Assembly: GCA_011319805.1 (NCBI GenBank)
Contig: SJRY01000038.1
Span: 434,001 to 498,000 of the forward strand
Reading direction: 5' to 3'
Source: Macrocybe gigantea
Lineage: Eukaryota; Basidiomycota; Agaricomycetes; Agaricales; Callistosporiaceae
Length of the DNA stretch: 64,000 nucleotides
This document shows positions 24,100 through 36,671 of the stretch, one piece after another. The position numbers and the translations under genes are program-made. The notes under the pieces are model-generated. The model was not told the DNA's origin and did no database searches. It saw nothing but the letters and a program-made list of their open reading frames with translations. Position 1 is the first letter of the stretch. Each line of letters starts with the position of its first letter.

Positions 24100-27000
24100 G
24101 GTGCTTGTGGGACTGAGTTTAACACTCAAACGACGAGGGAAAGAGTTGTTATGAACGATGAAAAAAAGGAATGACTCGACACCACTAAAAATCCGACTGG
24201 AAAGCTGTTAAGATTAGGAACACAGATGGGAATTAAACGGGCTTGCCTCGTGTTTTTCAAACAGACAGCCGAGATTGATTGCAATAATCACAGAGTGAAT
24301 GGAGTCTTTCGGGGCTCTGCCGCAATGGATCCGCGGTGCTGGTTCGAATGGGTTGATTCTGAGCTGCGAAGAAAGCACGGCTTGGCTGGGCTGGCGTCTG
24401 CAAGGCTGAAGGTGTTGTCTAGGGTTCTGCGATAGAAGGCAGCCAGACAAGGTAAGCCTGATGGAGGAGCATAGGGTGCCATGCCAGCGCCTGTGTCACT
24501 TGATAGATACACGAGGCAGCCGCACCCTTTGCCCACATCCTGTTTCAGCCGGTCTTGTTCGCACTTTTTCCTTTGTAGGCCCAGCTTAGGCCCATTTGTG
24601 CTCGGGACGCACGGCGCCATCGATGTTCGCAACTTCTCCCTCGGCGCGGTTGGGTAGTGGTCGGTGTTTGCGTCCAGAGGCGGCGGCGTGGCTCGCGATG
24701 CAAGGACACGCCCAAACGATGCTCTCACTCGCTTCCTCAGAACATGGGCCATGTGTTGCCCTGCTCCTTGGACATAGCCATGCACGCCGCTAGACTACTC
24801 GAAGATCATAAAGAGCTCCGGCGTTTCGCGATTTCATTCATTCATCTGTGCTCCACTTCCTTTCACGAACGGGCACCAGTTTCATTTCCGGTTCGGGCGC
24901 AGGCGCAAGCGCTTTTCTCATTCTTTGTCGTCGTCAAAGAGACAAGCGATCTGAAGTGCTGAACGTCGCGTTGTCGCTTGCCGTACACATGCGTCGGCCG
25001 ATCATCGATCTTTTGTCGCGCTGCAACGCCGATAACAGTTATGAAGTCGTTTCATTCGTTTTATAGTCGGTAAGCTTGCGATTTCCACTGGATGCACATT
25101 CGCTTGACTGCGTTATCTGTACATCCAGGACGCAGGACCGACGTTGCCAATTCTTGACCTTCCATCACTTCTTCATTGACATACAGCTGCTGGCGCGTGC
25201 CGATCGTCGATCCTCTGACCACCTCCTACCAAGTCATAGGGACTACGGGAAGTTCATTTCGTTCAGCTCTTACGTTCATACTGACATCAAGACCGGGAGA
25301 AACTGCACCGGACCTGATCGCGCGACGATCGAGAGCAGTCGACGTTTCACTTTGCTCTTCAACATGTTGGGTTTAGGAAGCTATAGTTGAGTCCCATGTC
25401 GTAACCCCCTGGTGCCGATTCACAACAACACGTTCATCGCGTGGCTGCGAATGAGCTCGTACAACCCTGCTCTGCAAACAACGTCACAGGCACCCCTGAC
25501 GTTCTGTTACCTCGAATCCGCAGCGCCGCCTAGCTAGACCTTTTAGCGAAGGGATCCCCTCGTTGCTGACATACACGAACGAGACATCAAATCGGAGGAC
25601 TAAACAAGCCGTTTCCGACGGAGAGTCGCAAAATCTCCCAAGCGCTTTCTGACACAGCTCGGTCACGTTGATCCCAGGACGTTTTTCTGGTTCAAAGGGT
25701 CTGCCATTGGGAGATGATGCCTTTGTCCTCGATAGAGTGAGCTCATGAGATGCGTCATGTTGTTCCAGACTTCTTTCTGGACGCACAAGGCTAGTTTTGT
25801 TCATGCGAACTCGTGACCATCAGCTGCTTTTTTTCCAGTGCTCAATCTCAGGCGTCCTTCATGTGCATCCGACCCCCTGTGCTTTGGAATACACTTGTCA
25901 AAAGCAGCTGAAGCGAGACGAACTTGCTATCTCCTACCGTATTTTACTCCGTGCATCTCCAGAGGTCCAGACATTCGACACTATACTGTATATACCAGTA
26001 CATCGTACTCACCGCTCTCAATAGATTCGGCCGATTTCGCCCTCCATGTCGACGATTCTGTCCTTCTCAGTCCCGGCAATATGTCTAATCTCTGAGCCTC
26101 ATCGACATAGTAGTATGTAGTACGAATAAGACCAGGAATCGGACCGGAAGTTTAATCTGCTATATCAACAACAAAGCTCACATGACCTCCCGGCAAGGAT
26201 CAGCAACCGCACGACCTTCTTTGCTTGTGTTCACAGTGACATCTGCTATCCTCCAATACTTCGCCATGAGCTGTCGTTATGACTATTCTGCAAGGACGCA
26301 TGCTCATACGACTTAGGCGGGCTGTTTACGCTCCTAGCATAGATAATGAACACACCCGGACTCACGGCGTTCGATGGACGTTTTGCGGCACCCGGGAGAC
26401 GACTTCGTCCCGGCCGGACTGGGAAGAAGATCTCAAGCCTCGAATGGCATTGAACCTTGTGTATGATACTCAAATCTCCGATGGCTTTCGCTGTCACTAG
26501 AGGATAATCTTTCTTGCACCATCTGATACGCCCTCATCGAACGACTGGCCACATATACGTAACGGACGTCGATCCTAGCATTCTCTCGACAATTCTTGTC
26601 TTTCTACCACGCCCATGGTCGCAGTCATTAGAACTGGTCGCTTTCTCTTCTATTTTCGCTTGAGGGCCTTGTTTGCGGCAAATGTTTTTGACGTGAGGAA
26701 CATGTGTCTTGACGCTGGGTAGGTCTTCATCAGACATTCCGCTTCCTCTACCACACAGCGGTGCTTAAGCGCCTGGACGTCCACGAATGTCAGGGAGAAT
26801 CATAATACTTTTGCGAAGCAGAACGCGGACCATCCGGTGCGCTGCGAATACATCATCCTTGGACTTTCCTTATAGGGTGCAGGGTTGACGCGCTTTAAAC
26901 GAACTGCCGCACTCGATTTCCCCGAACTCGCAGAGAAAATAAGCCTAGGCTCCTCCGGTTCAAGTCAGCCATGCCCACTTGCGACATTCTTGTCAGCAGC

Positions 27001-27306
27001 GTGGCGTGCTCCCATGACCTCTTGCGTCGCGTTTGCCACATCTTTAGGGGAGAAAAGCAGTTCCGCCGCGTCCCGGCGAAGCTGTAATGTGCTCCGAAAG
27101 CTAATCTCGTCCTGTTCTGAGTGCTCTTGGCACGCCTACCTGTATGGCTTATTTCAGAAGAGACTTCATTCAAGGCTTCTAACACCGTTCTATTAAAGTC
27201 AGCCGCATGGAACGATTTCTTTTCATCTATAAATTTGGGAGAGCCGCACTCTGCTTGCGCGTGCTCAAGCTGCTGCTTCTCTCCAGACAAACGACGAGCA
27301 GTCACT
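24100..27306. other. Intergenic stretch of about 3.2 kb, no firm gene
   Basis: Upstream DNA of two divergent genes. A minus-strand stretch at about 26930-27300 has coding-like sequence (LRRDAAELLFSPKDVANA) but no ATG and no splice pair that keeps its frame, so it is not called. Other open frames (minus 24288-24785, minus 25484-25804) lack any recognisable signature. Confidence 0.4.
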
Positions 27307-30300
27307 ATGAAGCCTTGTCGTACAAAAGAAGTACTATTGGGGCTTCCGTATTTCCTCTCTTTTGTAGGAACCGCTGCTTCTCAAAGGTGGTCGATGGAAT
27401 CTCTTAAGAAGGGCTTCGTCTTAACACGTTCCTCAGGACGAATGTAGCCATCTCTGACCCCGCCAGTTTTGTACTTCCTTTCATTGGAACGACCAAGGGT
27501 GGCCATGTATTCCCGGGTAAGTCCCGATCTGGAGGGAAACGATTCTCGTATGATGACAAGCGTGTCACAGGTGCAACGTTGCCGCACGGGATGGTTAAAG
27601 TAGGGATGGACACGGACTCTCCTGAAAGCGTGAGTAAATTTTGTGTTGCTGAACAATAAGCTGACCGGAATATTCATTTCACGTTCAGCAAGCAGGATAT
27701 GATGCAGATCCTCAATGGAAAGTCACAGGATTTTCCCAGTTGCACGATGACGGTACCGGCGGGGTGCGCAGGACCTTGTTCTTTTCGCCTTGAAAGACTG
27801 AGGCATTGTATTGCTGTTTCCCAGAGTCCCCCATTGTCGAATTTCAAGATATTCCCATTCGCAACATGCCCGTCCTTTGAAAACTGCACGACGTCCATCG
27901 ACCGCAGGAAAATTGCACGAAAATTGTTACCAGACGGTTTGATGTTTGCTTCAGGTCCAGCTTCCCTTGTCTGAAAGCATGGCGTCACAGGTCGGCCCGA
28001 TGACGTGGCATCCCCGGGATACTTTGCATCAAACCTGTCGAATGACATCCGGGTAGAGCTCACTGCGACACGTCGGGCCGCCTTGCACCGGTATACATTC
28101 CCACTCGGGATAGCGCAGCCTCGCCTTGCGGTCGATATTACGAATGACGGTCAGAGGAGCGGTGGGAGCGCTTTACTGAGGCTAGATCCGGACAATGCGC
28201 GAGTCGTGGGCGGCGGGAATTTCGCTGCTTCTTTTGGTGTTGGTACGTTGTCGTTTTCAAGAAGCGAAATCGAGAGCACGGTCCTGAACAGAGGGGCCCA
28301 TTGCGCCTTGTGTAGGTAGTTACGACGCCTTCACATGTGTCACCTTTAGAGGAGAAGGCTTCACGTTGGGCAAGCCAACCGAGTTTGGCATATGGTTGGA
28401 TAACTCTCCGAAGAAGGGCACGACAGACATCTCGCAAGTTGATTACAGTACGTATATTCCATTATTCTTTGATTCACGTTCTACACCTCGCTCGGTTGCA
28501 GATTTTTCCAACCAAGTCGGATCGCTTTTCACTTTTCCACCCGCTCCTCAGGGCCGGAACACTGTCATCCTTGCTCGTGTAGGCGTTTCGCTGATCTCGG
28601 AAGACCAAGCGTGCCGGAACGCCGATGAGGAAATTCCCGACCTCAATTTTGAAAGGATACGAAGGACAAATAGAGCCCAGTGGAACGAATTGCTCGGCCG
28701 CATTCAGATCGATCCCATCGGAGTGTCTAGAGAGACCGTGCAACTCTTCTATTCTTCAGTATGTCCCTCCTCTTTCCGATGTCCGCAAGGTGTAGCTTAT
28801 TCCTGCTGGTCAAGTTGTATCGGACACATATCTCTCCGGCTGACTGTATGAACCATCCACGAGACCAATTTCATGCATGCTCATCTTCGTACAACAGACT
28901 CGGGAGAGAACCCAAGATGGAACTCGACGGAGCCTTACTATGATTCTCTCTATTGCAATGTCAGATTCCATCTGTTTGTTTGTCTTTTTCGTCAATTGAC
29001 GAGAAAACGCAGTGGGACACCTATCGCACACTTTATCCGCTCATGTCCCTGCATGATCCTGTGACATTTGCGCAGATCGTTAGAGGGATGATCGATATTC
29101 AAGTGAATGAGGGTCAGGACCGATTGATATTATGGCACTTCCTTTATCCTCACGAAATTGCAACAGGTTGGTTGCCGGAATGTCGCGGTGCGACAGACAT
29201 GCAATGGATTCAAGGCGGCAGCAGTACGTTCTGAATGTTTAGCTTCACCGGATCTTCTTAAGTTGCTCTCTCTAAGACGCCGATCCAATCTTGGGCGAAT
29301 TTTATGTTAAGTACGTTGATATGCTAAAAATTCTAACTGTTGAAGTTGTATTCATGACACTGCATAAGATTCCATCAACAAGCGGCGTCATGGGGCGTCT
29401 CCCCAGAGAAACTGTATACCGCTCTACTTGCGGATGCGGAAGCTCAGTCTCCCAACTGGGATTTGCAAGGTAGACAAGTGGATACCTGGAAGCAATTTGG
29501 TAGGTTATCTTACCACCATGTGATTTGTTCTGCGAATTGACGAGGGTGACAAATAGGCTATCTCCCTCACGATGTATTTGACTTCAGAGGTGCCAATACT
29601 AGACAAGTGTCTCGAGCATTAGAGGTGCGTTACGAGGCTGATCTGTTGCTGGCCATTGATGCGACGAGATCACAGTACGCCTTTGACGATTTTGCCATCT
29701 CTCAAGTCGCAAAGGCGTTTGGCAAGAAAGAGGATACTGCGAAGGTAACCTATTCATCTAGTCCGATGTCAGAAAATTTTATGGTTTGCTTTAGTACCTT
29801 CAACGCGCTGGTAACTTCATCAACCATTGGAATCCAAGTACCGCTGTGCCCGATAAACCAGAGATTGTTGGAATGATGCAGGTAATTATCCCAAAAACAG
29901 CATTTCTTCCACGTTTGCTAAAGAAATGGCTCGTCTTACACAGCCTCGATTTGCAAATGGAACATTTGGCTTCACCGATCCTCGGCACTGCAGCATTCAC
30001 GACCCTACCCATTCTACGTGTTTCTTGGATATAAACAATCACGATGGTTTCTACGAAGGTTCGCATCTCAATCTTTCTCTAAAGAACAAATCTTAAACCA
30101 TTGTGCTAGGTTCTCCAATCATTGTAAGAATCCCGCCAAATGTAGGCTTTTGAACTGATTTGACGATATGTGTAATTCAGTATTCCCAAGTACGCATCAT
30201 GGTGAACTTTTTTCATAGCTTTCTGACGATTGCTGCAGTATGTTCCACAAGATACCGCCAAGCTCATCGAATTGCAAGGCGGCATCGACAAGTTCATTTC

Positions 30301-31074
30301 CAGGCTGGACTTTATCTTCGATCAGGTAAACTAGAGGGAAATCACGTTTGGTACGATGCTTATGTTTACGACCACCAGCAATACTTTGAAGCCACGGATG
30401 AGCCTTCTCAGCAAATGCCTTTCATGTATCACTACGCAAACCGGCCAGGACTGAGCACCCAGCGGTCCAGACAGGTCATTTCTCAATTCTTCGGCACCGC
30501 AGTTGATGGCTTACCTGGAAATGATGGTACGACGTCGCGCTTTGCGCCTGTGTAAGAATGCATACTGAGTTCGCTGCCTTTATTATTACAGATTCTGGTA
30601 CGCCGTCCCCTCAAACGCGGCGTGATATATCCCGTTGACTAGATGACTCAGGTGCTATGGGTAGCTATGCGGCATTCTTCCTAGCTGGACTATACCCTTT
30701 ACCAGCCACGCGCCAATTCCTACTATCTTCCCCGTATTTCCGCCAGATATCGTTCTTCAATCCAGCCCACGGCAAGACAACGACGATCAGGACCAAGAAT
30801 TTTGCAGGAAATCCACCCGATGGCAATGGTGGTCGCGTTTTCGTACAAGTACGCTATGAATCGTGACTTTTTGGCCTTTCGTATGCTGATAATCAATCCA
30901 TTTTAGAGCGTCACTGTAAACGGCCGCTCGTACAAGTCGAACTGTTACCTCGACTGGGACGTCTTCGAGCAAGGCTCTCTGGTGGAATTGACGCTCACGA
31001 CCGACATTAATGTGACCTGTGGCAGAGGCAAAGACGCTTTGCCGCCATCCCTCTCCACTGGTGGATATAACTGA
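27307..31074 (+). CDS. Glycoside hydrolase family 92 (alpha-mannosidase-like), secreted
   Basis: A predicted calcium-dependent exo-alpha-mannosidase. The start at 27307 gives a signal-peptide-like N-terminus (MKPCRTKEVLLGLPYFLSFV). About 20 short exons then give FVLPFIGTTKGGHVFPG, ATLPHGMVKVGMDTDSP, GFSQLHDDGTGG, the N-terminal domain up to LYRTHISPADY, WDTYRTLYPLMSLHDP, GWLPECRGATDMQWIQGGS, NADPILGEFYVKFHQQAASW, ANTRQVSRALEYAFDDFAI, the catalytic-region block TDEPSQQMPFMYHYANRPG, GNDDSGAMGSY and a C-terminal beta domain ending GGYN at 31074. A 6-nt exon at 30592-30597 is needed to complete GNDDSGAM. All junctions I checked keep frame, so the gene appears intact. GH92 enzymes trim N-glycans or fungal-wall mannan; the linkage specificity is not readable here. 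Confidence 0.92.
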
Positions 31075-32608
31075 ATTCTGAAAGCGATGGATTCGTGTAA
31101 ACGTCAAGTGTATATTAGCATGCTAACCATTTCCAAATGCAAATTGAAACCATACCGCAGAAGGAGCGCCTGACCTCCGTCCCTTTCTTGCGTTTAGTGT
31201 GGTAGAGGCGGGCGTGGAGATAAGGTATGCAGCCCTCCACCGGAAAATACATCACTTGGTCTAGGAGGTCATTAATGGAACATTCGCCGAAAATGAGGCC
31301 TTTCTGTCAAAGTGCATTTACTCAGGTCACGTTTGCAAAGCCGCTCTAGCAGCCATCGCCCTCCCCCACCTGAGAATTTTCCAGAAATTCATAACCTTCA
31401 TTCATGAAGAGGCTTGTGGTACGTTATCCCGAAACTCCAAACAGTCGCAGTGATGCATAACGTGGTGGTTTCGAAAGTGGCTCGCTTGTTATGCAAATTT
31501 CGTAAGAAATTACGGAAATTTCGGCGGAATTACTTCCGGCAGCTGCGGTTGTCAACATCAACATCAGCCCTAGGCCTGGCATTTGCCTTGGCATAGCGGA
31601 CTCAAATGCCAAAAAGCACCCCCTCGTTGCTGGAACTCAGAGTCGACGGCCTGGTCGGAGAGAAGATGCCATCTCCAGTGCCCATAAGTAAGGCTCGGAG
31701 CCACTGGACAACGGAATCTTTTGCAGCCAACTCTAGCAATCGTCACGACCTGAATGTCCTTGACAAGCTACAGCGCCATGATGGACACTTTTACCTATCT
31801 CTGGTCCTGTGGGGTGGGAAGCTGCCCAAACCACGGGACCCGAGCAGCATCACATTGTTCTAGACCCTTTTCTGTCGAATTTTGGGAAAATCTATCAGCG
31901 AGGCGGGCGTGACGGGCATTGGCACATCTTCTCTGGCGCTCCGTCCCAATCGTCCATTTCGTCCATTCTAGTGTGCTGACCTTTCACTCTTGGGATGCCT
32001 ACCGAGGAGTGTCGGAGAACAGTGTCGTCTCTCATATTTCTATGAATTGAGGTAGCCGGCCTGTCGGATTAGATTTGATGTAGTCTATTCCGTGTTGTGC
32101 GCTAGAACCAGGGACCAGTAATGCTTGTTCGTCAGAGGTGATCACCGCCTGGACGATAAGATAACGGTCAACTGATCCGGCCTGTTTGATCGTCCGTTAC
32201 TGGGTCCTTCTCAATAACCTACAACAACCTCGTCCCTCCTGCCTCTCAACGCGTCGAGGTTGGGACTTGACGACGAGGGGCTGTCCATCTTCCCGCAAAC
32301 TCCGTCAGATGAAGTGAGCTGAAACCTAATCGGAATCTAGTGTGAGTGCTTTCGCCGGCAAAGTCTGTTTGTGGTACCAAGGACGCGTGCACTCAAACAT
32401 GAGGCGGTTAGGGCAATCCCGTGAACAATTCTTCTCTTTACGAAGTCATTAGCATTACGCCCCGTTAGCTTGAGGTGCTATCTCACGCACGCCACAACTG
32501 CCGTGCCCCGTTCTCGATACTCGCCGTGGCCACTACACGTTGCACCTACACCTATAGTTGTACCGCTCGACGTACCGGTCCTAACACGTTTTGAAATCAC
32601 GCCTTTCC
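31075..32608. other. Intergenic, no gene recognised
   Basis: 3' flank of the GH92 gene and 5' flank of the coiled-coil gene. Short open frames only (for example plus 31606-31863), with no motifs. Confidence 0.45.
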
Positions 32609-35600
32609 ATGCCAGCGTCGAATAATCCATCAAGCTCGAGAGCATATGTCGAACCTGATGCAATCGATCTCGAGCCAGACGAGCAATGGAAGGACGAGAC
32701 GATGAAGAAGATCGACGACCAGTACGCGCAGATGGCGCAGGATGCGAAAAATAACAGGGACAGGGAGCTCGAGAAAGCACCTGTCAGCGAGGAAGAGAGG
32801 CAACGGTTGACGAATGAGTATACTGCGGCTATGGCGAACATCCGAAAGCTCTGCGCGGAAGAATTAGCCTTTGCTGTTGAGAAGGAGAGGCAGCAGAGGC
32901 TATGGTTAGCGGGAAAACCGATCGGAGCTCAGTGGGAGGAGATGTTCAAGACAGAGCAACAGCGGATCATGGATGAATATCAGAAAGGTGTCCTTGGTAG
33001 AAAGGAGGAAAGTGAGTCCCAGCCACCTCCCAGCACTTCCACTCGCAATCCGAAGTCCTCCTCCCTCCCTGCTTCTTCCACGTCGGCCGAACGGCCTCTC
33101 AACAAACCTATGCCGTCGAGGAACGCCAGGATGGATGCCGAGGCGCGTCCGTCGCTGAGCAAGGAGGACAGTGATGGTCAAGGCTGGCGGATGTCAGGTC
33201 TTCCAAAGAATCGCTCTCCACAAGTCACCGACGCCTTAGACAGCGATCAAGCGTTGGATGATGAAGAACTGCTGCGCCCGCCCCCAGAACGTCCTAAGGG
33301 GGCGTACGACCTCAGAAATCTCATTGATCCACCGGCGCCGAGGACGAACGACCGACCACCGCCCCGCCCTTCTCACTCAACTTCGCGAACGGAGATTTGG
33401 ATGCCCTCTATTTCTCCAGAAGAGGATGCGCTGGCCTCGAAGCACCCATATATGCTTAACAGGCGTGGCAGCACCGCAAGCATGCGATCTACTGGATCCG
33501 GAGGAATACGACCCTCCATCGCTGAAGCTATTCCAGAACGTGCGGACGATGTGAACGAACCGCCGCGGCGGGAGAAGCGTAAATTGAAAGACACCGACAA
33601 CGTGCGAAAGCCATCGGAGGGTGCGAAGGATAGGGAAAGGGAGAATATGGGCCGATATCGGTCAGGCAGCGGGGCAGGTGTGGATATGGGACCCCGTTAC
33701 GACGACTATCCCATCGCGAGGGGTCCGCCGGTACGCCACAAGGCATCCTTCACCACGGAAGATTATCCTCCTCCAATACCGAGTCCCGGCCGGCCCTCCA
33801 AACCACGCGCTTCTTTTACCAGTGAGGATCGCCCTTACCCGTTCCCTCCTCCACCTCATCCTCGACACACTCTTGCCTCCAAGTCGTCTTTCTCTGGCGA
33901 AGATCGCGATCGCGACCGTGTCGGTCGCACGTGGTCTGGCCCCCCATCCTCTGGACCCTGGTCAGGAGAGCGTGACTATCCTGACCCTTCTGAACCCTAC
34001 GACATTCCAGCGTATTCTCGCAGAGAGTTTGAAGGACGAAGTAATACTTGGATTGCTGCACAATATTCCGATGTCCCGCCGTATCGGAAAGCGAGTGAGA
34101 TTCGTCCAACTGTAAATCGTCAAGGGTCCTTCTCCGGCCAACGTCCACCGCTAACCGAGTCTCCCGAAGGTAATGAATTCTATTTTTCCAGGTATTCTTC
34201 TTAGCTGAATTATATTTCTCACTCTCAGACGGATATTACCCGTATCAACGTCCCTCTTCGGGAGGCATACCTGTCCCCAAGCCATCCCCCAGAGTGACGA
34301 AAGCGCTCAAGCATGGAGAGCCTGGCATCGCGAACACCAGCGACCTGATCACGACTACACCAACTACCCCTCGGGTCCCGAGCCACCCACATCTTGGAAG
34401 TACCGTTCGCCCCGTCGTCTTATCAAGGCAGCTTCCGTGATCCTCCCCATAGCTTCGGCGGACGCGAAGCCCGCCGGCCAAATGATGAGTCAAGCCCCGA
34501 ATTCGATGACGAGGACCGGCATGAAGAAATGAAACGTCGCGAGGAAGATGCGATTAGGAGGGAGGAAGAAGCGGAAAGAAGGGAGCGGGAAGCGAAGAAG
34601 AAGGAGGAGGATGCGAAACGGAAAGAGCAGGATGCGAAACGGAAGGAGGCGGACGCGAGGCGGAAGGAGGAGGATGCGAGACGAAAGGAGGAGGAGGCCA
34701 GACGGAAGGAAGAGGAAGCTGGTCGTAGAGAGGAAGAAGCCAGGAGGAGGGCAGATGAAGCAAGGCGGTTGGAGGACGAAGCATCTAGGAAAGCCGAGCT
34801 TGTCCGACAGAAAGAAGAGGCGATGAAGAAGAAAGAGGAAGAAGTTAATAGGATGGAGGAGGATGTGCTGCGCATGGCGGAGGACGCCAATCGTAGAGCT
34901 CAGGAAGCGGCTCAGCGGGAGAAGGAAGCGTTGGAGAAGGAACAAATAGCATTACAGAAAGAGCGAGAGGCAAAAAGGAGAGAACGGGAGATCGAACAAA
35001 GGGCCGAAGAGACGCGGAGGATGGAAGCCGAGGCTAAGCGCAAGGAGGAAGAGCTCGCGACGAAGGAAGCAGAAGCTAGGAGGCTAGAGGAGGAGGCGAG
35101 GGCGAAAGAGGCGGACGCTATACGCAAGGCTCAGGCTGCCGTCGAGAAGGAAAAAGAAACGAGAAAAAAAGAAGAAGAAATCCGTCGAAAGGAGGAGGAC
35201 TTGGAGCGACGGGAGGCCGACCTGAAGCGCAAGGATGACGAGCGACTGAAGAAGGAATGGCCGAAAGAAAGCCAAGAAACGGAGCGAAGGCGTGTCAACG
35301 AGGAGATCAAACGCGTGGAAGCCGAGCGGAGGCGCGCCGAAGAGGCAAAGCGGCAACAGCAAGAAGAAGAAAAAAGGCGAGAGTACGAACGGCACGATCG
35401 ACAGCAGCAGGAGCAGTATCATCGGCGGGAAGAGGAGATCCGACGTCGTGCCGAGGAACGCAAGAGACAAGATAGCACAGGCGCGGAGAACGCATCATCT
35501 TCAGCGTACCCATCTCCTCCACCTAGTACCTCTCGCGCATCCCGTAGCGCAACATCAGCGACCGCTAGTCCTGCCACAGAGAAACCCGCCAGTCCTTCTA

Positions 35601-36241
35601 CTCGGACGAGCACCGGCTCCGCTTGGTCCACCAAGTCTGGTCCCAGCTCGAGCAACAGCACTGGAACGCCTTCCGGCGGCGCAAAACCGAGATCTGGTTC
35701 GACAACTGCCTCGTTCACGTCCGATTCATCTTATCCAAACGTCACTGAAGACGATTGGAAGCGTAGGCAGGCCGAGAACTTCGCGAAGCAGCAGGAGCAG
35801 TTCCGACGCGAGCAGGAAAAGCTGGAGAGTGCAAGACAAGCCAAAGAAATGGGAAAAGTCATGACGAGAGATGAAGTCGTACGGCGCTTCGACAAGCATG
35901 AGCAGCAGTGGGCGTCTTTGAACTCAAAGACTGAGCTTCTCTGGGCGAACTTTCCCTGGCCGCTTTTCAAGACGCCCACCGATCCCAGCGAGATAGTCCT
36001 AGTCGGCGTCGAAGCCTATATGAGTTCTCCCTATTTCCCCGACAAAGACAGATCTGCCAAAGACCGCATCCGAGATCACATAAAGCGATGGCATCCTGAC
36101 CGGTTCGAAACGAAATTACTGCCCAAAGTCATTGCAGAGGATAAAGAGCGGGTCAGGGAAGCAGCAGGCACGGTCGCGAGAATTTTGAACGAGTTACTGA
36201 ATCGGGAGAACGCAAACGGACCGCGGCCATTCAAGGACTGA
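32609..36241 (+). CDS. Long coiled-coil protein with C-terminal J-like (HPD) domain
   Basis: Function unknown. Residues 1-150 are helical and acidic (EPDEQWKDETMKKIDDQYAQ). Then follows a long Pro/Ser/Arg-rich disordered part with DYPPPIPSPG and similar runs to about 34180. After one intron (about 34170-34229) and a further disordered stretch comes a very long uninterrupted charged coiled coil (about 34500-35470, runs of RRKEEEARRKEEEA type). A Ser/Thr linker follows, then a C-terminal domain (VVRRFDKHEQQWASLNSKTE, HIKRWHPDRFETKLLPKV). The WHPDRF segment resembles the HPD-bearing J-like tail of NFKBIL1-type proteins. Near 34322 and 34411 the frame shifts, each as if one base were missing, the second at a CCCC run; the two sides are otherwise continuous. 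About 1,190 residues. Confidence 0.75.
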
Positions 36242-36671
36242 ACGCGATCTTCGCGACATATTCATATTGCGGGCTTGACAAACTTATCTATGTAGCTTTT
36301 CTTTGGCATGTATGAATACCCCGACTCGTCCACTGTATAATTACGTATCAGTCTAGGAATATATATAAAGGAATTGGATGTACCTACTTCATTTTTTTCT
36401 TCAATGAGGTCTGAAGGTAAAGTCGTGAGGCGCATATATGCACAGGATTTGCGGGGCATAGAGTGTCATCGAGGTCTGCAGCAGTAGCCGTTTTTTGGAC
36501 CAGCGAACCGAGACGAAAATGCGGTTTCTGAGCAGCTACGGAACCAAAGCAGACGAGGATGCTTGGGCCCAAGCCATGATGTGGAATGGGCGCACAAGTG
36601 ATGCCCCTGGCTCGGTGATGCATAATATTAAGTGTCGCGCATGACACCCGACTTCGAGCGCCCTTTCCACA
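36242..36671. other. Intergenic spacer
   Basis: 3' flank of the coiled-coil gene and promoter of the acetyltransferase gene. No distinct element seen. Confidence 0.45.

Noticed and set aside
24331..24360. GGTTCGAAT-like sequence resembling a tRNA T-loop
   Set aside because: No acceptor stem, anticodon arm or box A at the right distance.
24288..24785. 165-codon minus-strand open frame
   Set aside because: Composition is mixed, the opposite strand is also open, and no motif or splice context supports it.
26895..27305. Coding-like minus-strand stretch overlapping the start of the GH92 gene
   Set aside because: No ATG in frame, no splice pair that joins the two coding-like parts, and it would overlap the GH92 5' leader.
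34423..35522. Long Ser/Phe/Leu-rich open frames antisense to the coiled coil
   Set aside because: They are shadows of the Glu/Lys/Arg-rich repeat; low-complexity codons leave several frames open.
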